Below are positions 33,788-46,800 of a stretch of DNA of 64,000 bases, in pieces. The stretch is from positions 17,609,001 to 17,673,000 of the forward strand of contig NC_059397.1 of NCBI RefSeq assembly GCF_905220565.1, written 5' to 3'. Each line of letters begins with the position of its first letter. Positions within the stretch are counted from its first letter, which is position 1. Origin of the DNA: Melitaea cinxia (taxonomy: Eukaryota; Arthropoda; Insecta; Lepidoptera; Nymphalidae). The notes under the pieces are model-generated. The model did not search any database. It was not told the origin of the DNA and saw only the letters and a list, made by a program, of their open reading frames with translations. A program made the translations under genes and the position numbers.

Positions 33788-34035
33788 AAAAACGAATGTG
33801 CTTTAGACCAAACGACTGAAATAAAACCTCTTTAGTTGTCCCTGCAATGTACGAAACGTAACTCTCTCTCTTTCTATCTTCAGTAACTTATATCTCCCTC
33901 TAAACTTCCGTTCACCTCGCCCGATCACACTTTTTATAACAGTTTGGTCACCCCCGATCATACTTTTCGTAACGCTATTGTTACGCATTCAACAGCTTAC
34001 TTCTCAAGTCAAGCGTACGTAAAGAAGTTTTGCTA
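33788..34035 (-). repeat. MITE-like repeat, family A
   Basis: Minus-strand copy: GAATGTGCTTTAGACCAAAC, TACGAAACGTAACTC, CGCCCGATCACACTTT and AAAGAAGTTTTGC. A block of about 25 bases around GATCACACTTTTTATAAC is doubled inside it (33925 and 33956). Confidence 0.75.
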
Positions 34036-34607
34036 TAATATTTTTAATATGCTCAAGTCAAGGTATTATACGCTTATCTATCTATCAATCTATTTATCTA
34101 TATACATGCCAAATTATGTAAATATATGAATCAAATCACGGAAACCGAAATCAGCCTATCGGAAAATTAGAAACAAGTTTAATAGGCCATAATTATGATT
34201 TAGATATAGCCTTGCATTTTACGTGTAATATGGACGACCGTGACGAACATACGGATGAGTGAGCATTGTAAATATAAGTTTCCTATAAACGATACTTACT
34301 TAAATATAATAGATTTTTTTTAAATATTTATTGGCCTTTTTTAGTTATTTATAATATTAAAGCACCAGCTTTTGCAAAGCAATATTTCTTTCACTCAAAG
34401 GTTGTCTGAAAGGAATTGCTTTTTAGAACTAACACCACCTATTATAGTTGTATTTTTAGTTAATAATATTATGACGGTATAACTTAGTTGTATTTTTATT
34501 TGTTCTTTGATTTGGTGAACTATAAAGCAAAAATAGCGTATGTGTATGTAGGTTCGATTCCCACCTGGAGTTTTAATGTAATTTATATATATATATTATA
34601 TATACAA

Positions 34608-34770
34608 CTAGCTACCCGGACAGACTTCGTTCTGACAAAATCTAATAGTATTTTTTTTTATTAAAACCTTCCGTGGAGCTTATTAAGGAACATACAATAA
34701 AATAAATTAATGGAATAGGTCGAGCCATTCTCGAGTTATGCGCTTAGCAACATTTATTTTTATTTATATT
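34608..34770 (-). mobile_element. Decayed Helitron fragment
   Basis: 3' end CTAG at 34608, then on + ACCCGGACAGACTTCGTTCT and TCGAGTTATGCGCTTAGCAA, shared with the elements at 3579 and 47388. Preceded by a B-box-like GGTTCGATTCCC at about 34552 (SINE scrap). Confidence 0.55.
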
Positions 34771-34904
34771 GATAGATTATTATAAAATATAAAAAATATG
34801 TAATAAGTATAATAAGTATATAATCTCGTATACGTAAATCGGCTGCTACCTAAAAAAAACGACAATGTGTGTATATTTACTATAATTATTTATTTATACT
34901 ATAA

Positions 34905-35100
34905 CTAGCTGAACCCGCAATCGTTGTTTTGCCATATATGCTATTAACCAACCCCCCTATAACTTAGGGGTATGAGAAATAGATGTTAGCCGATTCTCAG
35001 ACCTAGCCGATAAGCACACAAAATTTCATAAAAAATCGGTCCAGCCGTTTCGGAGGAGTATTGTAACTAACATTGTGACACGAGAATTTTATATATAAGA
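34905..35100 (-). mobile_element. Short Helitron-like element
   Basis: Minus 5' TCTTATATATAAAATTC at 35100 after A, 3' ...GGTTCAGCTAG at 34905 before T. Contains AAAAATCGGTCCAGCCGTTT on +. Confidence 0.6.
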
Positions 35101-35709
35101 TAATAATTTATTATTGTTATGAGACGGAGTATTTAATGGGGTTTTATGTTTATTTATGGGTACTTTTTTATCTTGTAATGTTTTATTTTCAAATTGTTGT
35201 AAAGATGTTTTTTAGTTAGGTATATATTCCGTTTATATTGTCATTAACATTAAATATAACTTTTTTTAATTATCATTATTAAAATAAATCTGCTTACGAT
35301 ATAATAATATTTGTTTATAATAATATTATGTACACAAGAAGGCAAAAAATATTTAATAAATCATGTTTTCGTTACCTGCGAGTAGTACTGATATAATTTT
35401 ATAATAAGTAATGAAAGTTACCTTTTGTTATATATAATTATATATAGTAAAGAATTATTGGTGTGTAAATAAATATCTTAATCATATAAATCGTCGTTTT
35501 TTTTTTCATTATAAATACAAAGAATTTACATAAAATGTTATATTTTCGCTATGATTGCTATATGGCGATATATTTATATTTAGCAATATTTTACAACGTA
35601 ATAATATATTTTTTCTTAAATGACAAATTATAACTGTATATTAATTAATCATCCTTAAATGGACCCAACTAATCTTTATTTTTTCTAATTTTTTTTTAAT
35701 GAGTTTCCA

Positions 35710-36035
35710 ACAACCGCTCTGGTATAGTGGTGCGAGTCGCCTAAAACACAGACGGTTTACGGGTTCGATTCCCGTTTGTGATGGATATTTATTTTTATAA
35801 ATATTACTTCCCAGTTTGGATGTCTGTCCTTGTGGATCTCCCCACCGTGTCTCGGAAAGCACGTTAAGACTTTGGTCCCGGTTGTTATCATACATACCTG
35901 ATAGTGATCGTTACTCATAGTAGGGAACATATCCGCCAACCCGCAGTGGAACAGCGTGGTGTATTAAGCTCCAATCCTTCTCCTACATGGAGGAAGAGGC
36001 CTATGCCCAACAGTGGGAAGTTACAGGCTGAATGC
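35710..36035 (+). repeat. Full-length tRNA-derived SINE, family S1
   Basis: A box TGGTATAGTGGTGCGAG and B box GGGTTCGATTCCC are at tRNA spacing, followed by CCCCACCGTGTCTCGG, TGGAACAGCGTGGTG and TATGCCCAACAGTGGGAAG, GGCTGAATG. Flanks ATGAGTTTCCA (35699-35709) and ATGACTTTCCA (36036-36046) match 10 of 11 and look like a target-site duplication. Its 3' end resembles that of family B. Confidence 0.85.
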
Positions 36036-36749
36036 ATGACTTTCCACTTTTGACCTGATCCTACAAACTTATCATTAGTTATTGTATGAAGTTAAAGACG
36101 AAATTATTCACAGCTTACACCTTGTCAATACAAACACAAACATCTATTGAACACACACATTTAACAACACAAACACAAATACGTACCAAAAGTGGTTAAT
36201 AATTTTTTTTTTTTTGGTAACGATCGTGAATATACATATAACTTGATAGTAAATTGCTATCTTCAGTAGTCAGTCAAATAACCTTTGACGTCACTTGGGA
36301 AATATATAAAAAAACCTTACGTACGAATATTTGAATAGTATAAATTTTTATGTATTTTTGAATACATGCCAAATAAAGCCTTGCAATGCAAGACGTGTTT
36401 GCAGTCGAAATTAAAATCTATTCTAGTGCAATAAAGCCGGATTTCATTTGAATCGTTTGAAAATACATTTGGCACGGTCAAACATTACACATAACATAAA
36501 TATTGAATTGATTTTTTTACGTAAGTCAACCTAAAAAGCCTAATAATATGACTTTTAACACGTGAGACGCTAATTTGGTTTTTTTTATTATGAAAATGCC
36601 CAACAGGCGCAGCAGCAAGTACAGAATTTGCAACACCAAATGATTTTGAAATGAGGGTGAAAGCTAAAGAAGTAAAATAGAAAAGTTTTTCTTACTGCTC
36701 TATTATTTACTGCCAAAATTAATGTCATTAGCTCAATCTAGGTATATTC

Positions 36750-36975
36750 ACATCTTTTTTGCTCACAATCGAAAAAAACCGACATCAATTACATCGACAC
36801 ACAATAAGAGGACAAGTCGTAATAGGTAGGTTGTAAATGCGCAGTATTGAGGATAACTAAACTGGTGAGAAACCTCGATAGAATTTAAATGCGACTACAT
36901 GACAAGCACGAACTTTCGATTAAAAAAGAATAATTAAAACCGGGACAACCAGTAAAAAGTTCTTCCAGGACAAAC
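36750..36975 (+). repeat. Family D repeat
   Basis: AAAAAACCGACATCAATTAC, then TTAAATGCGACTACATGACA and CTTTCGATTAAAAAAG, as in 15850-16320. Confidence 0.6.
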
Positions 36976-37571
36976 TTCCGCTTTTTTTTAAGTCGATTAG
37001 GAATAAAATCAATTATCATATATATATTAATACGCTAAGGTTTGCATACGCTTATGTTTGCATCCCTTTTTAGAAAAAAAACTCACAATTATTCCACATA
37101 AATTATATATCGTTTTATACTCGTAATAACTTGCCCTACCGGCATCAACAACTAAAAAAATTACTATAGGTTATTTTTTGTAAATTAATTACTTCTTAAA
37201 ATTATAGGTACATATGACGGCTTCAATTTTGAAACAACGTCAACATGATTGACGGTCGGTAAATTTTTTACTTATTTAGTGCGAATTATTCGCACGGTTA
37301 TTGCTAGTTGTAGTAATATTTTTGCAAAAAATAATACCTACTGGAATGGAATCGTGCTTAATCCGTGAAAAAACCCTTATCAGGTCGAGATAGAGGTTAT
37401 CAATATGATGAATTTTATTATCTTGTCTATAGTTTGGGTAATGTTGGTAAACGTAGATAATATCTATTTCAGAACAATTTAGTATCTCAACTTTTTCACT
37501 TTCTCAACAAAAAGTGTTTTAAAAACTTAAAATGTAATTTACTTTATCATCTTAATACCTTTTCACGATCA

Positions 37572-37720
37572 CTATTCAGCCTGTAACACCACACTGCTGG
37601 GCTTAGGCATTTTGCTCCATGTAAGTGAAGGATTGGAGCTTAATCCACCACGCTGCTCCACTATGGGTTGGCTAATATCTTCCCTACTATGAGTAATGAT
37701 CGCTATCAGGTAGTTATGAT
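37572..37720 (-). repeat. S1 SINE, 3' half
   Basis: On +: CAGCCTGTAACACCACACTG, GGATTGGAGCTTAATCCACC, ACGCTGCTCC and TACTATGAGTAATGATCGC, the complement of the S1 tail. Confidence 0.7.
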
Positions 37721-38684
37721 AAAAACAGGTTGTTAAAAATCTTATATACTCGTAAGTAACTACTTACAGTCGATCGTCGATAATTTGACACTAGTTAATG
37801 TTTATCTCTCGATTAATAAATTGTATTTTTTTTTTGTGCCTTTGAAAATATTCGATAAATTAAATTAAATATTTATCATTTGGTCCTCTCGATAATTTTA
37901 AGTTAAAGTATCTTGCATGATAACTTCAAGAATTGGAATAATTTGAAGTCCGGGATTTCCGACGCTCTAAAATTTCAAGCATTTATCATACATAGATCTG
38001 TCCATTATTTACATAAAAGTGATAACGTGAGCTTGCTTTTCAGTCTTTCTTCAGTTCAAGTGAATCATATTCAATTATGATCTCAAGACAAAAAAACAAA
38101 TATGTTTCCAGAAGTGAAAACCAAAATGTACCCAATTTAAGCTGTGTTGACAATTAAATAAAATCTCAGTTAAATAATCTTTTTTTATATCAAACTATTA
38201 GTAATCCCTTGCAGTCTATTGAAAAGTTTTGGTTTAGGTACCTTGCAAAAAAATTTGACGTACCATAAACAGCCTTTAGACAGACGGACATTGAAGTCTT
38301 AGGTAATAGACTTCCATTATAAAATACAACGCATTAAAAAAATAGCTTATGTACAAAATTGTTCCATTCCGACCGTTTGTTACTGGCATAAGTTAGGCTA
38401 GCCTTGTATTTTTTTTACAAATTTAGAAACGCCGTTAAGTCTAAGTCCACGTCTATAAATCAGCTGCTAGAAAAACAATTTCGTTTTACGTCACATGACA
38501 TTGTGACATGCTAACGTTTGTATCACGACATAATTATCTTGATGTTCAATAAAATATGATATTTAGATGTTTACGTTATAATATTACACGATGTTAGTTT
38601 GTAAGCGTATAGTTAAAGGGATTAATTTATGAAGTTACACTATAATTATGATCAATAATATGTAATTATGATAAATCAAGAGTG

Positions 38685-38785
38685 AATAGGCATCTTCTAG
38701 GCAAGCGCACACCATCTTAGGCTGCATCTTCACTTACCATCAAATGAGATCGCAGTCAAGCGCTAGTCTATATATTAAAAAAATT
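38685..38785 (+). repeat. SINE/LINE tail fragment
   Basis: CACACCATCTTAGGCTGCAT, TTCACTTACCATCAAATGAG and CAGTCAAGCGC followed by an A-rich end, a tail type I know as common in Lepidoptera. Confidence 0.5.
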
Positions 38786-39797
38786 GATCATTTACAAAAC
38801 AAATTAAATATATTATTTCTAATATTATAAATTTCTGATTTCATAAAATTTAATTTATTACTGTACCGAAAGACTACTAAATGAAGTGATTTAAAGTAAA
38901 GATGAATGTCACGTGCCTAAGTTTTTGATATTTTTATCCCTTCACATAAATGCTATGAAAATGAAGATTCAAAGTAATTATAATGTCAACGTACCAATTA
39001 AAGTTGAAACAACTGGGTTATCTTCTAGTTTCCATTCCAATAAAGTAAAATCATTTTTAAATTAAAAATTAGATTTAAATACATAAAATGTTAACTTGAT
39101 CTACCTAATACCACAGATTACTAAATAGTTACTAAGTAACTAATACGTTATTACTGATTATAATGAATACTGTTAATATAAATATGTATTATTAAGTAGA
39201 TGTGTTTGTTTTAAAGCAATAGGTACTCTTAAAACACTGATTACATTTTTAAATAATTGACTAATATTAATATTTAAAATTACTGTGTTATAAAATTTTA
39301 GCTTTCATATTAATGGCTAATTTTATCTGCCAATTGCACATATGCGTCACTATTTTCTTAACCTAAATAAATTTAAGCTATATTTAGGTCGTTTGTAACT
39401 TTGGCCCGTCCATTCTACTGTTTTAAGAAGTTAACCGTCACTAGCCGTTCACAAAGAAGCCATTACTTTTTTTATATTGATAAAATTTTTTAATAATTTG
39501 ACCTTGAATTCGCATATTCACATGTTTTTTTAATCTGTAAGAACCATTTCGGCCATTGCTAATTTTAGGTGTAATTTTATTCTAGTGTAATTGAGAATCT
39601 AATTTGTTATTGTCTTTATTCATTTCGTTCTTAAGTATCTTGTGTTTGTAAACACAAGATACGGAGTATTGGATTATGTAATATATATTATTACTTATTA
39701 GGTATATAGGAGACAGGTTATTTGCAAAACCTAATGAAAGATTTTTATTTTATAAATAAAAAAGTCTGTTTTTTATTTTATTTTTTATTATTATATT

Positions 39798-39930
39798 TTA
39801 ATCTGAATCTGAATCTGAGAACGTTCCTCGCCCACTAGATTGATCGCTCTGCATATCTTCATCTTGTTGTTTAGGAGTTATCACGCTGACCGCCTTGATA
39901 CAACGTATCGTGTATTTGTTGAAGTCACAT
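39798..39930 (-). CDS. pwp2: pwp2 exon 17 with stop
   Basis: Residues 876-919: CDFNKYTIRCIKAVSVITPK, QQDEDMQSDQSSGRGTFSDS, DSD, stop TAA. Acceptor TTTTATTTCCAG. The phase closes exactly, confirming the exon chain. AATAAA candidates on the minus strand lie at 39777-39772 and 39749-39744. Confidence 0.92.
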
Positions 39931-42900
39931 CTGGAAATAAAAAATAAATCAAATTATTATATATTTATTACAATTCAAAAGTACACTTAGCGTTACAGGG
40001 TATTGTAAGTTGATGTAGGTAGAGGTAGTCAATGAAACACTTTTAAAATAATAAAAATAGACAAGAGTTAAATTATATAATATTCAATATAATGGATCGA
40101 TACTAGTGATCGCCCAGTGGTCGAATTTCAACCATAATTAATTTAAATTATAAGTTTAAACATTTAACAAAAGAGTATATGTATATATAATTATGCGTGT
40201 GTGTAAAATACATGGTAATGTCTGTGTGTAATGTTTTTTTATTGATTTAATGTATTTCATGCATAATTAAAAAAATTAGCATTCTGCACTCCTTCTCTAT
40301 ATAAACTATAAGTATGCGAAATTTCATACTCCTCCGTCAAGTCAGGGGTATAAAGTTTTTCCTTCGCGTACTAATATATAGATAACATAGTCTTGCGCCT
40401 TTTGTTGTATCATTTGTGATAGATGAAAAAATTAAGAATTACCAAAATTTAACGTTATCAATCAATGTCACGTGTAAGATCTTCTAATAAAAAAATCACA
40501 GATAAAACTATATTTATTATATTATGTAGTGTCCTATGTATGAAATTATGTATTATGTATAAGTATTATTGTGTAGATATTTGTATGCGTTTTTTTTATT
40601 ATTAATCGTAACCAAGGTTGTCTGCAAATGGCTAGAAAAGCCCCTTGTAATACACGACTTGTAATTGTATTACCCCTCACTTATTTCTGTTTTGAATTTT
40701 TATGATTAACAACAATGTGTAAAAAAAATAACTTATACTACGTATAATATTAACGAAATTTTAGATATTTTTTTAGTAATTATTAGATATTTTTGTAGTT
40801 CTTGTTCAACAAATCATAAGTCAAAGTTATTTAACATTTCATTACAAGCAAACATTTGCATAAAATTGTATTTTATTTATATTGTATACTAGGGTGTGAC
40901 AAAAAAATGACGATATTTTTTTTTCTTTTTCGTAAGTTCGTTAAAACAAAAGTTTGTTAAAATAAATATTCATGAGCCTGTAACTTTTTTGTTATTGATG
41001 ATATGAAAACGTTGAAAGCAAATTCCTTATAGGATTTTAAGCGTACCTACCACATATTTGAAATTAAAATTTTTTCTCTAACTTACAATTTAGCTAAAAA
41101 AATTAAAAAAAAAACCGTAAATTTGAACTTCAAAGCTGTATAACAAATTAAATATTGAAGATAGAGAATTCGAGTCAGTGATTTTTTTTTGTGATAAATT
41201 TTATACAATAAAAAAGGTCCATTCATCCATTTTCTTGAAAAACATAAATTATGTGTCTTAGTTTGCAGGATAAAGAATTATTAAAAAACCAACATCGTTT
41301 TTATACGGAACCCATGTTATTATATCCATGTTATTTATACGGAAAAATATGAAATTTGATGGAAAACCTCTTAGAATTGGAATTTTGAGTTCTACTTTTA
41401 ACAGGAGCTTTGTTGGGACATTTTCTGAGATATTTCGGTCTGAGAGCAAAGAAAAAAAATTACGTCGTTTTTTGGCATACCCTATTATATACAAACACTC
41501 CACTCGTCTACCCCACGTAGATTATTCGATTTCGGCTTTTCCGTTTACTCTCATTAAAATTCAGCCATTACATTATTCCTTCATGTCCCATATCCTTAGA
41601 CTCGATGGAGGCTTTAAAAAACCAATAATTTTATCACGGAACAATTCATCTCGATTAAATCTTTATCATTCTTATCACATACTTGACCTTATCGCTACTG
41701 ATAACACTATCTAACCAACATGTGATCTGCTTTATATAACTATAACCCACATGTATATGGATTAAACTATTTCGACATTATATCCTTTATTTAAATTATG
41801 GATATATTTATCATTGAGGTATGGTATGGTAAGAAATCTCTTGTTCAAAACTTAGGTCGCTTCAAATTTTGATTTCCGCTCGGAGCGGATATTTGTGTTT
41901 ATACAAATATTAATTTCCGGTCTAGTTGTTAGTCCTTGTGGGTTTCCCCACCGTGCCTCGGAGAGCACGTTAAGCTTTCGGTCCCGGTTGTTATCACGTA
42001 CATCTGATAGCAATCATTACGCATAGAAGGGAATATATCCGCACACCCGCAATGAGGAGCGTGGTGGATCAAGCTCTGATCCTTCTCCAACATAAGGAAA
42101 GAGGCCTATGTACAGCAGTGGGATATTACATGCTGAAACGTTACATTTTATTAAGCTAAGAATATTTGACCCTCAGATTTACTATTTTTTATTTTCACCA
42201 AAGCCAGTAAAATACTAGGCGGTACTCAAGATAATTATGCTTTACTCAGACAGGAAGATGTTCCAAGTCAATGCTATTAAATACATAAATAAAACAAACG
42301 CTTCACACTCAACGGCCCCAGTAGGATTTTTCCTGTGTCAGGTATCCACAAACACAATACACAGGCACGCCCAGACCACAACAAACATCTAAATGGCCAA
42401 TAAAAATGTCTGTCGTGAGCAAGTCATCAAGTCTATTCTCTAACATGTGGCTACAAAGTATAGCTATACTTACATTTTACTAAGCTGAGAATATTTGACT
42501 GTTAGATTTTTCTCCAAGGCCAGTAACACACTGGGAGGTACGGTAGTCCTATCGCTCACTAGATGCTTTATCCAGATGAGGAGATGTTCTAAATGGATGC
42601 TGTCTTCTAGTAGACGGGCTATGGAGTTCATGAGACGATGCGCGTAATCGGCTTCGAGATTCGAGACGGTTAGTTGAACTGTGGCAGAAATATTGAAATG
42701 TATTACTATTATTATTTATTTTTTAGGATCACACTTCATTTTTTTTAGATAGGCAAAAATTTAAATTAATAATTATAGATATATCTTCTTCTTCTTCTTC
42801 TTCTTCTTAAAATGGCATTCAATAGTGCCAAATGAGCACAGATGATTTCGCCAATGTCACATAGAAAAAGATATATCTTGCGAATGCGAAATTAAAACAA

Positions 42901-43809
42901 CGATGCAAGCGAAACTTTAGTGACTAAAAAACATTTACATTACATATACAGATTAAAACACACACGCGACATGGGATAAATGAACGAAAATTTTTTTTTG
43001 GGGCGATAGAATAAAAGTTTCACTTCGAGTTAAGTAACATACTGTCCCTCTCTTCCCGTGGGTGTCGTAAGAGGCGACTAAGGGATAACAAGGTTCCGCA
43101 ACCATCTTGGAACTTAAGAAGCCGACCGATGGCGGGATAACCATCCAACTGCTGGCTTTGAAATACACAGGCCGAAGACGGGCAGCAGCGTCTTCGGTGC
43201 GACAAAGCCAGTACTGCGGTCACCAACCCGCCTGCCCAGCGTGGTGACTATGGGCAAAACACGTGAGTTCACGTTATTTTTGGCGTAAACTTGTGGAGGC
43301 CTATGTCCAGCAGTGGACTGTATAGGCTGTAATGATGATGATGATGATGAACATACTGTCGGATGGAGGCACGGCCTCCACACAGCGCTGGATCAGCTCG
43401 TGGGTGTTGAGCTGGAGAGCGGCGAGCAGCGCTTCGCCCCACGAGCGCGCCTGCAGCAGCTGCCGCACCGCCAGCGGGGTCGACTGGGTCTCCAGGCGGA
43501 AGGGCCTGCCAGCAAATATACAGGTTAAGGCATTATATGTTATAATAATAATATAATAATAATAATTTTATTTAATTAAGACTTACAGTCCACTTGTTAG
43601 TAACATTAGTAACTTACAACTACGTTAGTACACTTAAATTAAAATTAAAATTAACAATTTACCAATTCACTTGCTTAACCTTGTTATGTTAGTCAGGCAT
43701 ACTGTTACAACTTTGGTAATCCGTGGTAAACGGTGTTGGTATTACGATAAGTACTTTTTGTATATATACTGATGTTGTTGATACCCATTGTAATACTGTT
43801 TGTTTTCAA

Positions 43810-43841
<32 letters not shown>

Positions 43842-46800
43842 CATCTGAGGTAGGGCACAGCTGGAAATACCTGCTCAAAATCTAGAGCAGCCCGACTGGG
43901 GAAGTACTTCGACCTTACAGAAGATCATAGATAAATATTACTGCTTTCAGGCAGTGTTGTGTTCCTGTGGTGAGTAAGGCGACCAGCTCCTGGGGATTGG
44001 GTGCTAATCGCTTACCATCAGGTGAGCCATACACATGTTTGCCGAACTAGTTGCATAAAAAAATAACACTGTTTAACAGAATTGAAAATGATATATCAGG
44101 GAAATAATTTTAGAAGAAGTCATTTTCCTTCATCCACAACTCCACACACTTTACTACGTTTGAAAGAAAGACGAAAGATAATTTATTGGTATAAGGTATT
44201 TATTATAAATACGGCCTAACTTTATATAATACTAGCTGTGCCCGCGGCTTCGCCCGCGTAGAAATCAGTGCGTCACAAAGTTTTCCCGGCAAACTTCCAG
44301 TGAAACTATTATCGAAATCGGCTTAGCCATTCCGTAAACCTTTCTCTCCAAGCCCTCTCTCCATTGGTGAAATCGCATGAAAATCCGTTCAGTAGATTTT
44401 GAAGGAATCCATCACATATACTTTTGGGGACTTTGTTTTATAATACACTAACTGTCGCCTGCGACTACGTCCGCGTGGTTATGAAGATATGCATTACTAT
44501 TAAGATGTTTAACGCAAATATTTTTTTTATTTCAGTCACTTGAAATGCTTATCAAACTGAGTAACTTTTTAAAAGGCACAATTTAGTATAATTTAATAGT
44601 TATTTTTATAAAACCTCTCTATACACCACATTTTTAGTTTTATTTTCAGGCTGTATATGTTTCATACAAACTATCAACCCTAATTAAACCCTCTTAGCGG
44701 TGGAATATCGCAAAATCCGTTCTTAGCGGACGTCAACTAACTATAATCTACCTCCCTGCCTCATCTTTGTCCATCCTGGATGGATGGACCATCCAGCGGT
44801 TATTAAGTTCTCGTGATGAGTGAGTCAGTGTCACCTTTCTCTTTTATATATATAGATTACGGTGCATTATTTGGACACCTTCTCGCTATCTATAGAGCAT
44901 ACATTTTAAATTTCAAGTCTTTTACTTCTAAAACATAGGACTTTCATACAAACTTCCAACCCCCCGTTTTACCCCCTTAGGGGTCGAGTTTCGCAAAATC
45001 CGTTCTTAGCGAATCTCTAGGCCCTATAAGGAGCCTTCCTGCCAAATTTCAAGTTTGTAGGTGTTATAGTTTCGGATATTTCGTGATCAGTGAGTTAACC
45101 TACCTACCCCCGTTTTAACCCCAAAAAGGGGTTGATTTCTAAACATACATTATTTGGACGCCTTTTCATCATCTATAGAGCATGCATTTTAAATTTCAGG
45201 TCTCTTACTTCAAAAACATAGGACTTTCATACAAACTTCCAACCCCCGTTTTACCCCCTTAGGGGTCGAGTTTCGTAAAATCTGTTCTTAGCAGATGTTT
45301 ACGCCCTATAAGAAGCTTTCCTGCCAAATTTCAAGTTTGTAGGTGTTATAGTTTCGGAGATTTCGTGATCAGTGAGTCAACCTAACTACCACCGTTTTAA
45401 CCCCAAAAAGGGGTTGATTTCTAAACATACATTATTTGGACGCCTTCTCATCATCTATAGAGCATACATTTTAAATTTCAAGTCTTTTACTTCTAAAATA
45501 TAGGACATTCATACAAACTTCCAACCCCCCGTTTTACCCCCTTAGGGGTCGAGTTTCGCAAAATCCGTTCTTAGCGGATCTCTACGCCCTATAAGGAGCC
45601 TTCTTGCCAAATTTCAAGTTTGTAGGTGTTATAGTTTCGGAGATTTCGTGATCAGTGAGTCAACCTACCTACCCCCGTTTTAACCCCAAAAAGGGGTTGA
45701 TTTCTAAACATACATTATTTGGACGCCTTTTCATCATCTATAGAGCATACATTTTAAATTTCAGGTCTCTTACTTCAAAAACATAGGACTTTCATACAAA
45801 CTTCCAACCCCCGTTTTACCCCCTTAGGGGTCGAGTGTCGTAAAATCCGTTCTTAACGGATGTTTACGCCCTATAAGGAGCTTTTCTGCCAAATGTCAAG
45901 TTTGTAGGTGTTATAGTTTCGGAGATTTCGTGATCAGTGAGTCAACCTACCATCCCCCGTTTTAACCCCAAAAAGGGGTTGATTTCTAAAGATACATTAT
46001 TTGGACGTCTTCTCATCATCTATAGAGCATACATTTAAAATTTCAGGTCTCTTACTTCAAAAACATAGGACTTTCATACAAACTTGCAACCCCCGTTTTA
46101 CCCCCTTAGGGGTCGAGTTTCATAAAATCCGTTCTTAGCGGATGTCTACGCTCTATAAGGAGCCTACCTGCCAAATTTCAAGTTTGTAGGTGTTATAGTT
46201 TCGGAGATTTCGTGATGAGTGAGTGACCTTTCGCTTTTATATATATTATAGATTTAAGGAATTTATACTTTATTAGACTTTATTTTGAAAATAATTGGTC
46301 CAAACCCTCAGTAGAAGAGTCTTAAAACATAGAACAAAACATTCAGGAGTATAAAAAAATGAATGTGCCTTAGACTACACGATTTGAAATAAACTTACGA
46401 AACGTAACTCTCTCTCTCTCTCTTTCTATCTTCAGTTACGCATATCTCCCTCTAAACTTCCGTTTCCCTCACACGATCACACTTTTCGTAACGCTCTCGT
46501 CACGCATTCACTAACTTACTAGCCAAGTCAAGTGTGCGTAGAATAGTTTTACTTAAATAATTTTTAAAAAATAAACTTGATATTGATCAAGTTAAAGCAC
46601 AATCCGTAACTCTTTCATTACAGATTGACAGAGACAATCAGTTTAAATTAAATTAAGTGTTTTTTTTTTTAAATATAATATAAGTAGATCCAATAAATAA
46701 TATTTTATTATGAAATAAAAGTTCAAAATATACCTGAAAGAGCCATCGAGTCCAGCGTTTTGACTGTAAATTAATAGTCCCTCGGTAGCCGCTACAGCGA

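Larger units (their letters stand above)
33354..39797. other. Intergenic region between SNMP2 and pwp2 (convergent 3' ends)
   Basis: Both genes end here (SNMP2 on +, pwp2 on -). It includes the 3' UTR of each, and repeats listed separately. 36050-36750, 36976-37570, 37721-38684 and 38786-39790 hold nothing I recognise except AT-rich sequence. Confidence 0.7.

Noticed and set aside
33944..34129. Small ORF with repeated LSIYLSIY
   Set aside because: Low-complexity translation of a family A repeat and an adjacent TATC microsatellite.
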